NCBI RefSeq assembly: GCF_001570905.1
Contig: NZ_BCSO01000003.1
Coordinates: 1-64,000, forward strand
Direction of reading: 5' to 3'
DNA length: 64,000 nt
DNA from: [Zimmermannella] alba NBRC 15616
GTDB lineage: Bacteria; Actinomycetota; Actinomycetes; Actinomycetales; Microbacteriaceae
The notes under the pieces were generated by a model. The model made no database searches, was not told the origin of the DNA, and worked only from the letters and a program-made list of their open reading frames with translations. The translations under genes and the position numbers were made by a program. Positions 24,752 through 34,069 of the stretch are shown piece by piece. Position 1 is the stretch's first letter. The number at the start of each line of letters is the position of its first letter.

Positions 24752-26146
24752 CTATCGCCCGAGATGACGCAGCGCAGCGCGTTCTGCACCGGGGACGACA
24801 TTGGCGAGCCCCGTGCCGTCGATCCAGGTGCCCGCGAGCGCGAGTCCCGGCTGATCTTCAGCCCAGACGCGAAGTCCGGCAACTTCCTGAGACCTTCCGA
24901 GGCGCGCCCCAGGAGCGGGCATGTGCCAGGTCTGTCGGGTCATCGCGCACACGGATTCGGGCTGGACCTCGATGCCAAAGAGGAGCGCGAGGTCGGTGAG
25001 GGCACGCGTGCGGAGGGCGTCGTTGTCGAGGCCTGCCGTGAGCGGCATCCCTTCGCCTTCGCGCGGCGGATACGAGAAGCGGACGATGTGCTCGCCCTCT
25101 TCGAGCGCCTCGGCGATCCACGGCCACTTGGCGCTCGCGTGCGTGGCAGCCTTCGCGGCGACCTCGCCCGCCGGTTCGCCGACGAGGATGCCGGTGCCGC
25201 ACGGTGCCACGTCGAGTTCGGGGGCACGGAGGCGCAGCGCCACCGTCTCAGCAACAGGGCCTGCGGTGAGGGCCTCGACATCCGTACCGGGCGCGATGGC
25301 GCCGTCCACGGGGACGGTGGCGATGACGTTGCGGGCCTCGAAGGATCCGCCGCTCATGAGCTCCACCCGCCAGGTGTCGTCCTGCGGCACGATGCGACGC
25401 ACCGGGTCACCGAAGCGGATTTCGCCACCGCGAGCGCGAATGGCTTCAGCGAGCCGCTCCGGGATGCGGTGCATACCGCCCGCGATACCGCGCACGGCCG
25501 CGCCGGGGGCGCCACCGCGGCGCATCGCACGAATCGCGCCCTGCAGGGATCCCTCCCCCTGCAGTCGGCATTCGAGGCCGGGCACGAGCACGCGGTGGTC
25601 GAGCTCGCGCGCGTCGAGCGAGTAGACGCCGCGGCACACGGGTGTCACGAGGCGGTCGACAACGATCTGCCCCATGCGCGCGGCGACGAAGTCGGCGAGG
25701 TGTTCGGCGTTCATGCCGGCTTCGGGGCCGAGTTCGAGGTCGGCGGCAGCGCGCTGGGCAGCCTCCTCGCCGAGGATCGCGCGGGCGTCGTCGTCGAGCG
25801 GGTCGGCGGGGATGCCGAGCATGCCGCCCTTCGGGAGCGGGTACGCAGTGCCGTCCGAGTAGCCCCAGGAGCCGTGCTGGTTCGGTTCGACGACGTCCGC
25901 GTCGAGTCCAAGTTCAGCAAGCAGCGGGTCGAGCGCCGCGCCGCGCGTGGCAAAGGCTTCGGCGCCGATGTCGATGCGGACGCCGCCGAGGGTTGCGGGG
26001 CGCAGCATCCCGCCGATCGTGCGGCCTGCCTCGAGCACGAGCACGCTCGCGTCGGCGCGGACGGCACGGTTCGCGGCGACAAGGCCCGCCATGCCGGCGC
26101 CGATGACGATGAGGTCGGGCATGGCGTCGTCGCTCGGAAGGATCAT
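24752..26146 (-). CDS. hemG: Coproporphyrinogen/protoporphyrinogen oxidase (HemG/HemY, CgoX)
   Basis: 464 residues. FAD-binding dinucleotide fold at the N-terminus, DLIVIGAGMAGLVAANRAV (GxGxxG), followed by LEAGRTIGGMLRPA, and the C-terminal FAD segment LALAGTWIDGTGLANVVPGAE. With HemQ and HemH present it should oxidise coproporphyrinogen III to coproporphyrin III using O2 (CgoX), rather than act late in the pathway. Four-base ATGA overlap with hemE upstream shows translational coupling. Peripheral membrane association is usual for the family. Confidence 0.93.
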   Translation of the reverse strand: MILPSDDAMPDLIVIGAGMAGLVAANRAVRADASVLVLEAGRTIGGMLRPATLGGVRIDIGAEAFATRGAALDPLLAELGLDADVVEPNQHGSWGYSDGTAYPLPKGGMLGIPADPLDDDARAILGEEAAQRAAADLELGPEAGMNAEHLADFVAARMGQIVVDRLVTPVCRGVYSLDARELDHRVLVPGLECRLQGEGSLQGAIRAMRRGGAPGAAVRGIAGGMHRIPERLAEAIRARGGEIRFGDPVRRIVPQDDTWRVELMSGGSFEARNVIATVPVDGAIAPGTDVEALTAGPVAETVALRLRAPELDVAPCGTGILVGEPAGEVAAKAATHASAKWPWIAEALEEGEHIVRFSYPPREGEGMPLTAGLDNDALRTRALTDLALLFGIEVQPESVCAMTRQTWHMPAPGARLGRSQEVAGLRVWAEDQPGLALAGTWIDGTGLANVVPGAERAALRHLGR

Positions 26147-27357
26147 CGCTCGGTCTCCACCGTGGTGGCCGGGGCGTCGGCGGGCGAAGCGACCGGGCTT
26201 GCGGGGCTCGCAGCGGCAGGCGTCGCGGGGGCCGCGATGGTCGGCTGCTCGATCGAGTGGACGAGCTCGACGATGCGGGTGAGCACCTCCGGGTCGGCGT
26301 GCGGCGGGACGCCGTGGCCGAGGTTCACAATGTGCGCGGGTGCTGCGGCGCCGCGGCGGACGACCTCCCGCACGTGCGCCTCAATGACGTCCCACGGCGC
26401 ACCGAGCACGGCCGGGTCGATATTGCCCTGGACTGGGGTGGCACCGCCGATGCGCTTGATGCCCTCGTCGAGCGGGAGGCGGTCGTCGATGCCCTGCACA
26501 TCGGCGCCCGCGGCAAGCATCGAAGGAAGCAGCTCGGCCGTGCCGACACCGAAGTGGATGGCGCGGATGCGCTCACCACCGGGGGTGCGAATGGAGCGCG
26601 CGTGCTGCAGTGCGCGGGAGCTCGAGGGGGCCACCGACTGCTCGTAGCGTTCACGGCTCAGGGATCCTGCCCACGAGTCGAAGAGCTGGATGACGCTTGC
26701 ACCAGCGCGGATCTGCGCCTCGAGGAACGCTGCGGAGAGGTCGCCGACGGCATCCGCGAGCTCGAGCCACGCCTCCGGGTCGCTCACCATCGCGGTGCGC
26801 GTGCGCAGGTGATCCTTCGAGGGGCCGCCCTCGACGATGTACGCGGCGACCGTGAAGGGTGCGCCGGCGAAGCCGATGAGCGGCGTGTTGCCGAGCTCAG
26901 CAACCGTGAGGCGGACGGCTTCTTCGACCGGCGCGAAGAGTTCGGGGTCGTCGAGGCGGGCGCGGATGCGGGCGGCACAAGCGCGGGCTTCGTCGGCGGT
27001 GCCGGCGGGGTGCTCGAAGACCGGGCCCTTACCGGGAACGATGTCGACGGCCTCACCGATGAGCTTGAGCGGAACCACGATGTCGCTGAAGAAGACAGCG
27101 CCGTCGACCTTGTGGCGGCGCACCGGCTGGAGCGTGATTTCGGCGGCGAGCTCGGAGCGCAGGCAGGCGTCGAGCATCGGGATGCCCTCGCGCACCTTGC
27201 GGTATTCGGGAAGCGAGCGGCCGGCTTGGCGCATGAACCAGATGGGGAGCGTCTCGGCGCGTTCCCCGCGGGAGGCGCGGACGAGCGAGGAGCCTTCGGT
27301 GCGTCCGTCAACGAGGGGATGCTCGTCGGAGAGCGGGACCGGGTGGGGCGAAATCAT
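26143..27357 (-). CDS. hemE: Uroporphyrinogen decarboxylase
   Basis: 404 residues including an about 40-residue Ala/Pro/Thr-rich C-terminal tail. Decarboxylates uroporphyrinogen III to coproporphyrinogen III. Signatures: PIWFMRQAGRSLPEYR, VFFSDIVVPLKLIG, GFAGAPFTVAAYIVEGG, QLFDSWAGSL and VQGNIDP. The ATG at 27357 has AGGGGAG upstream. A long in-frame upstream extension runs opposite hemA and is not real. It is divergent from hemA with 114 bp between starts and overlaps hemG. Confidence 0.96.
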   Translation of the reverse strand: MISPHPVPLSDEHPLVDGRTEGSSLVRASRGERAETLPIWFMRQAGRSLPEYRKVREGIPMLDACLRSELAAEITLQPVRRHKVDGAVFFSDIVVPLKLIGEAVDIVPGKGPVFEHPAGTADEARACAARIRARLDDPELFAPVEEAVRLTVAELGNTPLIGFAGAPFTVAAYIVEGGPSKDHLRTRTAMVSDPEAWLELADAVGDLSAAFLEAQIRAGASVIQLFDSWAGSLSRERYEQSVAPSSSRALQHARSIRTPGGERIRAIHFGVGTAELLPSMLAAGADVQGIDDRLPLDEGIKRIGGATPVQGNIDPAVLGAPWDVIEAHVREVVRRGAAAPAHIVNLGHGVPPHADPEVLTRIVELVHSIEQPTIAAPATPAAASPASPVASPADAPATTVETER

Positions 27358-27471
27358 CTGAGTCACTCCCCTATTGTCATCCACTCGAGATGATTTGGTC
27401 GCGGTGGTGGCGAGACGCTCGACCACCGCTCCGCGAGCGCGTCTGATGAACCGGGGGTAAACTCGATCCCC
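27358..27471. promoter_or_regulatory. Divergent hemE/hemA promoter region
   Basis: Holds outward promoters for both haem operons. On the plus strand TAAACT (27458-27463) lies eight bases before the hemA ATG, so hemA may be leaderless. On the minus strand GACAAT with upstream TGGAT precedes hemE. A GGTGG...CCACC hairpin-forming stretch sits between them. Confidence 0.5.
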
Positions 27472-28776
27472 ATGTTGCTCTGTCTCAGCGCGAGCCATCG
27501 CAGCGCGTCCTTCGCGATGCTTGAGCGGCTCAGCGCGAGCGACGCCCCTGCCGTCGCCGAACTCTGCACACGAATCCCGGAACTCCGGGGTGGCGTGTGC
27601 GTTTCGACGTGCAATCGATACGAGCTCTACCTCGACCTCAACCCGCTCGGCGACGAGTGGATGCTGCGCGCCCGCATCCTCACGAACCTCGCCGAAGTGC
27701 TCGACACGCCCGTGCAGATACTCACCGACAACCTCCGCATCCTCAGCGACGAGGACGTCCCGGAGTACCTCTTCTCGGTCACGAGCGGCCTCGAATCCGT
27801 CGCCGTCGGCGAGGGCGAAATCTCCGGCCAGGTGAGCCGCGCCCTCGAGCAGGCACAGGATTCGGGCACGACGACCGCCCGCCTTGAGCGCCTCTTCCAG
27901 CAGGCCGCGAACACCTCGAAGGGCGTGAAGTCGAACACCGGCATCGGGCAGCTCGGACGCTCGCTCGTGCGTCTCGCCTTCGACCTCGCGACCTCGCAGC
28001 TCGAGAGCTGGGAGTCGACGCGCGTCCTCCTCGTCGGCACCGGCGCCTACGCGGGCGCGACGCTCAAAGCGCTGCGCGACCGCGGCGTCACAAAGGTGTC
28101 CGTGTACTCGCCGTCGGGCCGCGCGGGACGCTTCGCTGAGCGCGAGGGCGTCGTCCCCGTCGAAGAGCACAGCTACCTGCCGACGCTCACGAACGCCGAC
28201 CTCATCGTCACCTGCACGAACGCGGACGAGCTCGTCCTCACCCAGGACCAGCTGCAGCTCGCCCGCTCGGCACCCGGCACGGTGAAGAAACAGCTCATCA
28301 TCGACCTCGGCATGCCGCGCAATGTCGACCCAAACGTGGCGGCCCTCGATGGCGTGGAGCTCCTCGACCTGGAGACCCTCCGCATCCACGCCCCGATCGA
28401 GGAGCTCGACTCGACAAACGAGGCGCGCTGCATTGTCGCCCGGGCAGCCGCGGAGTTTGCGGGTCAGCAGGCAGAGTCGGATCTTGCGCCCGCCCTCTCG
28501 GCGCTCCGCGAGCACATCCACGCGCTCGTGAACCAGGAGATTGAGCGAATCTCGAGCCGCGAGGATTCGGGTGTGGCCGCGCAGGCGCTTCGTCGCCTCG
28601 GGAACACGCTGCTCCACGACCCGATGGTGCGCGGCAAGCAGATGGCGCGCGAGGGTCGCCGTGATGAGTTTGAGGCCGCACTTCAGACGCTGTATGGCAT
28701 CGAGGTGGCCAAGCCCGCGACACCGCGCATCGCACAGCTGCCCGGCGCGAGCGGTTGCCCCGTCGAGCACGCGTAG
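27472..28776 (+). CDS. hemA: Glutamyl-tRNA reductase
   Basis: 434 residues. First enzyme of the C5 pathway, reducing glutamyl-tRNA to glutamate-1-semialdehyde with NADPH. The thioester cysteine is in VCVSTCNRYELYL (Cys47), SVAVGEGEISGQV and the tRNA/active-site region follow, the NADPH domain begins VLLVGTGAYAGATLKAL, and a C-terminal dimerisation helix is present. The very short MLLCLSASHRSA start is typical. Upstream -10 spacing suggests a leaderless mRNA. It is the only haem gene in this locus on the plus strand; the opposite strand carries a long open frame that is only a shadow. Confidence 0.96.
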   Translation: MLLCLSASHRSASFAMLERLSASDAPAVAELCTRIPELRGGVCVSTCNRYELYLDLNPLGDEWMLRARILTNLAEVLDTPVQILTDNLRILSDEDVPEYLFSVTSGLESVAVGEGEISGQVSRALEQAQDSGTTTARLERLFQQAANTSKGVKSNTGIGQLGRSLVRLAFDLATSQLESWESTRVLLVGTGAYAGATLKALRDRGVTKVSVYSPSGRAGRFAEREGVVPVEEHSYLPTLTNADLIVTCTNADELVLTQDQLQLARSAPGTVKKQLIIDLGMPRNVDPNVAALDGVELLDLETLRIHAPIEELDSTNEARCIVARAAAEFAGQQAESDLAPALSALREHIHALVNQEIERISSREDSGVAAQALRRLGNTLLHDPMVRGKQMAREGRRDEFEAALQTLYGIEVAKPATPRIAQLPGASGCPVEHA

Positions 28777-28791
28777 CGCTGCTCACCCCGG

Positions 28792-28864
28792 TGTCCGGTT
28801 TTCGCTATATAGCGGTCATCCTCTCCAGGAGAGGGGATAGCCGCTAGAGAACGAAAACCGGACA
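28792..28864. repeat. 73-nt palindromic element, family 2 copy A
   Basis: Exact inverted ends TGTCCGGTTTTCG ... CGAAAACCGGACA, inner CTATATAGC and a central stem CTCTCC/GGAGAG. It lies between the convergent hemA and M13 peptidase genes and probably terminates both. The same 73-nt design recurs at 41792-41864. Confidence 0.85.
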
Positions 28865-28881
28865 TCCCAACCGCCTGCGAG

Positions 28882-30843
28882 CTACCAGATGCTCACGCGC
28901 TCCGCAGGGTCGAGCCAGAGACCGTCGCCCGGCTGCACGCCGAACGCCTCCGCAAAGGCATCCATGTTCTTCACGATCTGGTTGCAACGGAACTCCGCCG
29001 GCGAATGCGGATCCACCGCGACGAGCATCCGCTTGAACTCAAGCCGCTGCACCGAACGCCACGCCTGCGCCCACGCGAGGAAGAATCGCTCAACACCCGT
29101 GAGCCCGTCGATGACCGGCGCCGAGGCAACATCCCCACCGAGGCTCGCCACGTACGCCTTCCAGGCGATCCCGAGGCCACCCAGGTCGCCGATGTTCTCG
29201 CCAATCGTGAGCTCGCCGTTCACCTGCACGTCGAGGCCCTCCGGCGTGAGCGCCGAGTACTGGTCGATGAGGCTCTTCGTGCGCTCGGTGAACGCCTCGC
29301 GGTCGGCATCCGTCCACCAGTCGCGCAGGCGTCCGTCGCCGTCGTACTTCGAGCCCTGGTCGTCGAAGCCGTGGCCAATCTCGTGTCCAATGACCGCGCC
29401 GATCGCGCCGTAGTTTGCGGCGTCATCCGCCTGCTCATCAAAGAACGGCGGCTGCAGGATGGCGGCCGGAAACACGATCTCGTTCTCGCCCGGCGAGTAG
29501 TAGGCGTTCACTGTCTGCGGCGTCATCATCCACTCGTCACGGCGCATCGGGCCGCCGAGCTTCGCGAACTCGAAGTTAGCCTCGTGGATGGCAGCGCGGC
29601 GGGCGTTGCCGATGAGGTCGGTCGCCTTGATCTCGAGCGCCGAGTAGTCGCGCCAGCGGTCCGGGTGGCCGATCTTCGCGACGAACTTCTCGAGCTTCTC
29701 GAGCGCCGCCTTGCGGGTGTCCTCCGTCATCCACTCGAGCGTGGAAATCGAGCTGCGGTAGGCGCCGTAGAGATTCTCGACGAGCTCCTCCATGCGGGCC
29801 TTCGCGCTCGGCGGGAAGTGGCGGGCCACGTACTCCTTACCGATCGCTTCACCGAGCATCCCCTCGACGTGGCCGACGCCGCGCTTCCAGCGCACGCGCT
29901 GCTCGGGCGTGCCCTGCAGGGTCTTGCCGTAGAAGTCGAAGTTCGCGGCGCTGAGCTCTGGAGTGAGGAGCGCGGCGCTGCCGGCGACGATGTTCCACAC
30001 GAGCCAGTCGCGCCACTGGTCCAGATGCTCCTCGGTGAGGAGGCTCGCGAGGTGGTCGGCGTAGCTCGGCTCGCGCAGCACGAGCTCATTGAACGCTCCC
30101 TCGGGGGCACCGAGCTGGTCGCGCCAGATGGTGAGGTCGATGCCGGGGAAGCGTGCGGCGAACTCATCCCACGTCATCGGGTTGTAGGTCTTGTCGGCCT
30201 CGCGGGCTTCGACGTTTGTCCAGTGACCCTTCGCGATCGCCGTCTCGAGCGTCATGACACGGGCGGCGCGCTCGTCCGGGTGCGGCACTTCGGCGAGCTT
30301 CAGCATCCGCTCGATGTGGGCCACGTACTGCTCGCGCAGTTCGGCGTGCTGCTCTTCGCGGTAGTAGCTCTCGTCGGGGAGGCCGAGGCCGGACTGCGTG
30401 AGGTAGAGGGCGTAGCGGTCGGGGTTGCCGAGGTCGGGGTAGACGTAGGCGCCGAGGAAGCCGCCGATGCCGACCCGCTCGAGCGTGCCGAGCACCTGCA
30501 GGAATTCGGGGATGGAGGAGATGACGAGCACCCGCATGAGGTCGCCCGCGATCGGGTCGAGGCCGAGCTCCTTGAGGCGGTCTTCGTCCATGAACGCGGC
30601 GTAGGCGTCGCCGAGCTTGCGCGTCTCGCTGCCTTCGGGCGCGGTCTGGGCTTCTTCGAGGATGGCGCGGACGGCGACCTGGGATGCTTCACGCAGCTCG
30701 ATGAAGGAGCCGAAGGCGGGCAGGTCGTCCGGAATCTCGGTGCGCTCGATCCAGGCACCGTTGACGTGCCGGAAGAGGTCGTCCTGGGGGCGAATCTCCG
30801 CGTTGAGGTCGCTCGTGTTGATGCCAGAGGTGCGTTCAGCCAT
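28882..30843 (-). CDS. M13 (neprilysin/PepO) family zinc metallopeptidase
   Basis: 653 residues, normal for bacterial PepO. The zinc motif is VIGHEIGHGFDDQGSKYDGDG (HExxH, around residue 485), with the third ligand Glu in ENIGDLGGLGIAWKAY. NAYYSPGENEIVFPAAILQPPFF and the C-terminal VDPHSPAEFRCNQIVKNMDAFAEAF...VSIW are family hallmarks. No signal peptide is visible (MAERTSGINTSDLNAEIRPQDDL), so it should act in the cytosol as an oligopeptidase. Divergent from the MATE gene; convergent with hemA. Confidence 0.94.
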   Translation of the reverse strand: MAERTSGINTSDLNAEIRPQDDLFRHVNGAWIERTEIPDDLPAFGSFIELREASQVAVRAILEEAQTAPEGSETRKLGDAYAAFMDEDRLKELGLDPIAGDLMRVLVISSIPEFLQVLGTLERVGIGGFLGAYVYPDLGNPDRYALYLTQSGLGLPDESYYREEQHAELREQYVAHIERMLKLAEVPHPDERAARVMTLETAIAKGHWTNVEAREADKTYNPMTWDEFAARFPGIDLTIWRDQLGAPEGAFNELVLREPSYADHLASLLTEEHLDQWRDWLVWNIVAGSAALLTPELSAANFDFYGKTLQGTPEQRVRWKRGVGHVEGMLGEAIGKEYVARHFPPSAKARMEELVENLYGAYRSSISTLEWMTEDTRKAALEKLEKFVAKIGHPDRWRDYSALEIKATDLIGNARRAAIHEANFEFAKLGGPMRRDEWMMTPQTVNAYYSPGENEIVFPAAILQPPFFDEQADDAANYGAIGAVIGHEIGHGFDDQGSKYDGDGRLRDWWTDADREAFTERTKSLIDQYSALTPEGLDVQVNGELTIGENIGDLGGLGIAWKAYVASLGGDVASAPVIDGLTGVERFFLAWAQAWRSVQRLEFKRMLVAVDPHSPAEFRCNQIVKNMDAFAEAFGVQPGDGLWLDPAERVSIW

Positions 30844-30892
30844 GCTTCGACCCTAATTGCAGCTGGCTGGGCCGGGCTTGAGCGGCGACGCA

Positions 30893-30967
30893 TTCCGCAA
30901 TTGGTCAGTGTTCGGGGGTTCGTGCCACAGATGTGCACGTGGGCCCGATTTCTGACCAATTGCGGAA
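30893..30967. repeat. 75-nt palindromic element, family 3 copy A
   Basis: Perfect 16-nt inverted ends TTCCGCAATTGGTCAG ... CTGACCAATTGCGGAA. Located between the divergent M13 peptidase and MATE genes, so here it lies in 5' regions rather than at gene ends. Copies at 58900-58974 and 60865-60939. Confidence 0.88.
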
Positions 30968-30997
30968 GCAGCTTCGCGGCCTGGCATCCTGGAGTGG

Positions 30998-32344
30998 ATG
31001 CCGAACACCTCCGACCGCGAGCGCAGCGACGCCCCAGACCCTCGCGCGATCGACCGCCGCATCCTCGCCCTCGCCGTCCCCGCGCTCGGTGCCCTCGTCG
31101 CAGAGCCTCTCTTCCTCCTCGCCGACACGGCGATGGTCGGCCACCTCGGCGCGGAAGCCCTCGCGGCGCTTGGTGTCGCCTCCACGATCCTGCAGACGCT
31201 CGTCGGCCTCTGCGTCTTCCTCGCCTACACGACGACCCCGCGCGTCGCCCGGCGCCTCGGCGCTGGCGATGCCCGTGGCGCGGTTCGAGCGGGTGTGGAG
31301 GGGATGTGGCTCGGGCTTGGCGTCGGCGTCCTCCTCGGCATCCTCACCGCCGTGACTTCCTCCCCCGCGCCGTTCCTGCTCACAAGCGACCCGGCGGTTG
31401 CATCTCTCGCGCGTGACTACCTCGCCGCCAGCGCGGTCGGACTCCCCGCGATGCTCCTCGTCATCGCGGCGGCGGGCCTCTTCCGCGGCCTCCAAGACAC
31501 GAAGACGCCGCTCGTGGTCGCGGGCCTCGGCTTCCTCGCGAACGCGGCACTCAACGCTGTGTTCATCTACGGCTTCGGGCTCGGCGTCCTCGGTTCCGCG
31601 ATCGGCACCGCTATTGCCCAGTGGGCGATGGCGTTCGTCTACGTCGTGATCGCGGTGCGTGCCGCCCGGCGCGAGGGCGCGAGCCTCACGCCCGGTGTTG
31701 GTGGCGTCCGTCGCGCGCTTGTCGACTCCTCGCTCATGCTGCTGCGCTCGGTGTCGCTGCGCGCGGTACTCGTGGCCGTCGTGCTCGTCGGCGGGCTCGC
31801 GGGCGTCGCGGAGCTCGCGGCCCTGCAGGTGCTCCTCACGACGTTCTCGTTGCTCGCCTTTGCGCTCGATGCCCTCGCAATCGCGGCGCAGTCGATGATC
31901 GGCCACGACCTCGGTGCGGGCGCCTTCGCGACGGTGCGCCTCACGACGAAGCGCGTGGTGCGCTGGTCGGTGCTCGCGGGCATCCTCTGCGGCGTCGTCG
32001 GACTCGCCCTCGCGAACTTTGCGGGCGGGATCTTCACGAGCGATGCGCGCGTGCTCGAGCTCCTCCCCCTCGGCTTCGTCGTGCTCGCCATCTCTGCCCC
32101 GATCGCGGGTTTCGTCTTTGCCCTCGATGGCGTCCTCATCGGCGCGGGCGACGTTCGCTACCTCGCGTTCTGGGGCACTATCCCGGCCCTCGTGACGCTC
32201 GCCGCACTCGCTGCCGTCGCCTCCGCGCACCTCGCCGGCGTCGCCGCGGTCACCTGGATCTGGCTCGGCTTTACCGTCGTGTTCCTCGGCGCACGCGGTG
32301 TCGTGCTCGGGCTTCGTGCCCGCTCGGACGTGTGGATGCAGTAA
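30998..32344 (+). CDS. MATE family efflux transporter (DinF-like)
   Basis: 448 residues with about twelve transmembrane helices. N-terminal lead [40 protein letters not shown] is the classic MATE/DinF opening; the second half repeats the pattern ([20 protein letters not shown]...[17 protein letters not shown]). It should export organic cations or drugs against Na+ or H+. It starts with ATG after TGGAG, 30 bp downstream of the family 3 repeat. It is followed 52 bp later by nucS; DinF proteins are damage-inducible in some bacteria, so proximity to a mismatch nuclease is notable. Confidence 0.92.
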   Translation: MPNTSDRERSDAPDPRAIDRRILALAVPALGALVAEPLFLLADTAMVGHLGAEALAALGVASTILQTLVGLCVFLAYTTTPRVARRLGAGDARGAVRAGVEGMWLGLGVGVLLGILTAVTSSPAPFLLTSDPAVASLARDYLAASAVGLPAMLLVIAAAGLFRGLQDTKTPLVVAGLGFLANAALNAVFIYGFGLGVLGSAIGTAIAQWAMAFVYVVIAVRAARREGASLTPGVGGVRRALVDSSLMLLRSVSLRAVLVAVVLVGGLAGVAELAALQVLLTTFSLLAFALDALAIAAQSMIGHDLGAGAFATVRLTTKRVVRWSVLAGILCGVVGLALANFAGGIFTSDARVLELLPLGFVVLAISAPIAGFVFALDGVLIGAGDVRYLAFWGTIPALVTLAALAAVASAHLAGVAAVTWIWLGFTVVFLGARGVVLGLRARSDVWMQ

Positions 32345-32396
32345 CTCCCGGCCCGCCGCGCCTCCCCGCACCTCCTCCCCCGCTACCCTCGTCGTC

Positions 32397-33092
32397 ATGC
32401 GTCTTGTGATTGCCCGCTGCAGCGTCGACTACGCCGGCCGCCTCACCGCCCACCTGCCCGAAGCGACGCGCCTCCTCATGCTCAAGGCCGACGGCTCGCT
32501 CCTCGTGCACTCGGACGGCGGCAGCTACAAGCCGCTCAACTGGATGAGCCCGCCCTGCTCCTTCCGCACCGAAGAGCCCGACGAGGAGCAGCGCTCGGCT
32601 GGTGTCGTGGAGCTCTGGCGTGTGACGCAGAAGAAGACGCAGGACCAGCTCATCGTCCGCATCTTCGAGATCATCCACGACTCGGAGCACGAGCTCGGTG
32701 TCGACCCGGGCCTCACGAAGGACGGTGTCGAAGCGCACCTGCAGAAGCTGCTCGCGGAGCAGATCGAGGTGCTCGGCGAAGGCCACCGCCTGGTTCGCCG
32801 CGAGTACATGACGGCGATCGGCCCGGTGGACTTGCTCGCGAAGGACCCCGACGGTGGCTCGATTGCGATCGAGGTGAAGCGCCGTGGCGAGATCGACGGT
32901 GTCGAGCAGCTCACCCGCTACCTCGACCTCATGAACCGCGACCCGCTGCTCGCCCCGGTGAAAGGCATCTTCGCGGCGCAGGAGATCAAGCCGCAGGCCC
33001 GCACGCTCGCGGAGGACCGCGGCATTCGCTGCGTCGTGCTCGACTACGACGAGATGCGCGGCGTGGATGTGGGACACACGCGCCTGTTCTAG
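32397..33092 (+). CDS. nucS: Mismatch-specific endonuclease NucS (EndoMS)
   Basis: 231 residues, usual length. N-terminal DNA-binding/dimer domain [16 protein letters not shown]...[24 protein letters not shown]-terminal RecB-like nuclease with catalytic Asp145 (GPVDLLAKD), Glu159 and Lys161 (IAIEVKRRG). The C-terminal end TRLF resembles the beta-clamp-interacting tail known for the family. It replaces MutS/MutL in actinobacterial mismatch repair. The start was set at ATG 32397; upstream frame sequence lies in the MATE 3' end. Confidence 0.95.
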   Translation: MRLVIARCSVDYAGRLTAHLPEATRLLMLKADGSLLVHSDGGSYKPLNWMSPPCSFRTEEPDEEQRSAGVVELWRVTQKKTQDQLIVRIFEIIHDSEHELGVDPGLTKDGVEAHLQKLLAEQIEVLGEGHRLVRREYMTAIGPVDLLAKDPDGGSIAIEVKRRGEIDGVEQLTRYLDLMNRDPLLAPVKGIFAAQEIKPQARTLAEDRGIRCVVLDYDEMRGVDVGHTRLF

Positions 33093-33127
33093 CTCGACTC
33101 GCTTAGTGAGCCCGCCAACATTGCACC

Positions 33128-33167
33128 GTGAGCGTACTATCCCCTCGCATACGAGGGGATAGCTCAC
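33128..33167. other. Perfect hairpin before the HAD phosphatase gene
   Basis: CTATCCCCTCG-CATA-CGAGGGGATAG, extended by GTGAG/CTCAC with a small bulge. It lies directly before AGGAG and the proposed TTG start of the next gene, so it may end nucS transcripts or control access to that ribosome site. Confidence 0.6.
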
Positions 33168-33180
33168 CAGGAGTGCATTC

Positions 33181-34002
33181 TTGACATCTTCCCCGTCACT
33201 TCCGGCCACTACCATGCGCGAAATGAGCACCTCGGACCAGGCCCTTGGCCCCGCCACGACCACCGCTGCTGCCGCCGACATCGCACCCCGCCAGCAGCCC
33301 GCCGCGAAGCTTGAGGCAACACCGCTCGAGTACGCCCACGGCAGCGGCATCGGCCCCTTCACCGCAGTGCTCTGGGACCTCGACGGCACGATCGCCGACT
33401 CGGCGCCCGGCATCACCACCGCGATCGCGAAGATGCTCGACACCTTCGGCCTGCCTGTGCCGAGCCACGACGAGCTGCTCAGCTACGTGGGCCCGCCGAT
33501 CCTCGACTCGTTCCGCCGGAACGGCCTCGACGATGCGGTCGAGCTCGAGCATGCGATGGAGATGTACCGCGACTACTACCGCGAGGAGGGCGAGGGGCAG
33601 ACGATCCTCTTCCCGGGGATGGCGGAGCTCATCCGCGCGGTGCACGCGGCGGGGATTCCGCAGTCGACCGCGACGAGCAAGCCGGAGCCCTCGGCCCGCC
33701 GCATCCTGGAGAGGTTCGGGCTGGATGTGGAGCTCGAGTTCATCACCGGCGCGACGGAGGACGAGTCGCGCAGCGCGAAGGCTGATGTTGTGGCGGAGGC
33801 GCTGCGTCGCCTGAGTGAGGCGGGCCACGATCTCAGCAATGTGCTCATGATCGGTGACCGTTTCTATGACGTGCAGGGTTCGGCCGTGCACGGGGTCCCG
33901 AGTTGCTACGTGACCTGGGGATACGGGGAGCTCGGCGAAGAGCGTGGCGCTTCGTACGTCGCGACCTCGTCCACGGAGCTGCGCCACATCCTCGGCCTCT
34001 AG
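33181..34002 (+). CDS. HAD-family phosphatase, phosphoglycolate phosphatase-like
   Basis: 273 residues. HAD motif I AVLWDLDGTIADSAPG (catalytic DxDGT at about residue 66), motif II TATSKPEPSARR, motif IV VLMIGDRFYDVQGSA; the helical cap after motif I marks the Gph/beta-phosphoglucomutase class. Substrate uncertain. The N-terminal about 55 residues are an unstructured Ala/Thr/Pro-rich leader. The start is ambiguous: TTG at 33181 has AGGAG at good spacing, while ATG at 33214 or 33223 has none; I prefer TTG. Confidence 0.85.
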   Translation: MTSSPSLPATTMREMSTSDQALGPATTTAAAADIAPRQQPAAKLEATPLEYAHGSGIGPFTAVLWDLDGTIADSAPGITTAIAKMLDTFGLPVPSHDELLSYVGPPILDSFRRNGLDDAVELEHAMEMYRDYYREEGEGQTILFPGMAELIRAVHAAGIPQSTATSKPEPSARRILERFGLDVELEFITGATEDESRSAKADVVAEALRRLSEAGHDLSNVLMIGDRFYDVQGSAVHGVPSCYVTWGYGELGEERGASYVATSSTELRHILGL

Positions 34003-34012
34003 CCTCGACCGA

Positions 34013-34054
34013 GGTGGTCGAGTGCCGGGCGCAGCCCGGTGTATCGAGACCACC
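34013..34054. repeat. GGTGGTCGAG...TATCGAGACCACC palindrome (Microbacteriaceae-type)
   Basis: GGTGGTCGAG, a GC-rich GCCGGGCGCAGCCCGG core, then TATCGAGACCACC. It sits between convergent genes and should form a bidirectional transcription stop. Confidence 0.8.
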
Positions 34055-34069
34055 GGCGGAGGCTCGACG

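Noticed and set aside
27358-28770. Long N-terminal extension of hemE opposite hemA
   Set aside because: hemA is unambiguous on the plus strand; the hemE ATG at 27357 has a proper ribosome site.
29005-31416. 803-codon plus-strand open frame opposite the M13 peptidase
   Set aside because: Arises from the high-GC bias of the M13 gene; its translation is Arg/Glu/Val-rich and lacks any motif, whereas the minus strand encodes a complete peptidase with HEIGH.
33181-33213. TTGACA at the HAD gene start as a -35 box
   Set aside because: No acceptable -10 box at 16-18 bases downstream; the TTG with AGGAG is better explained as a start codon.
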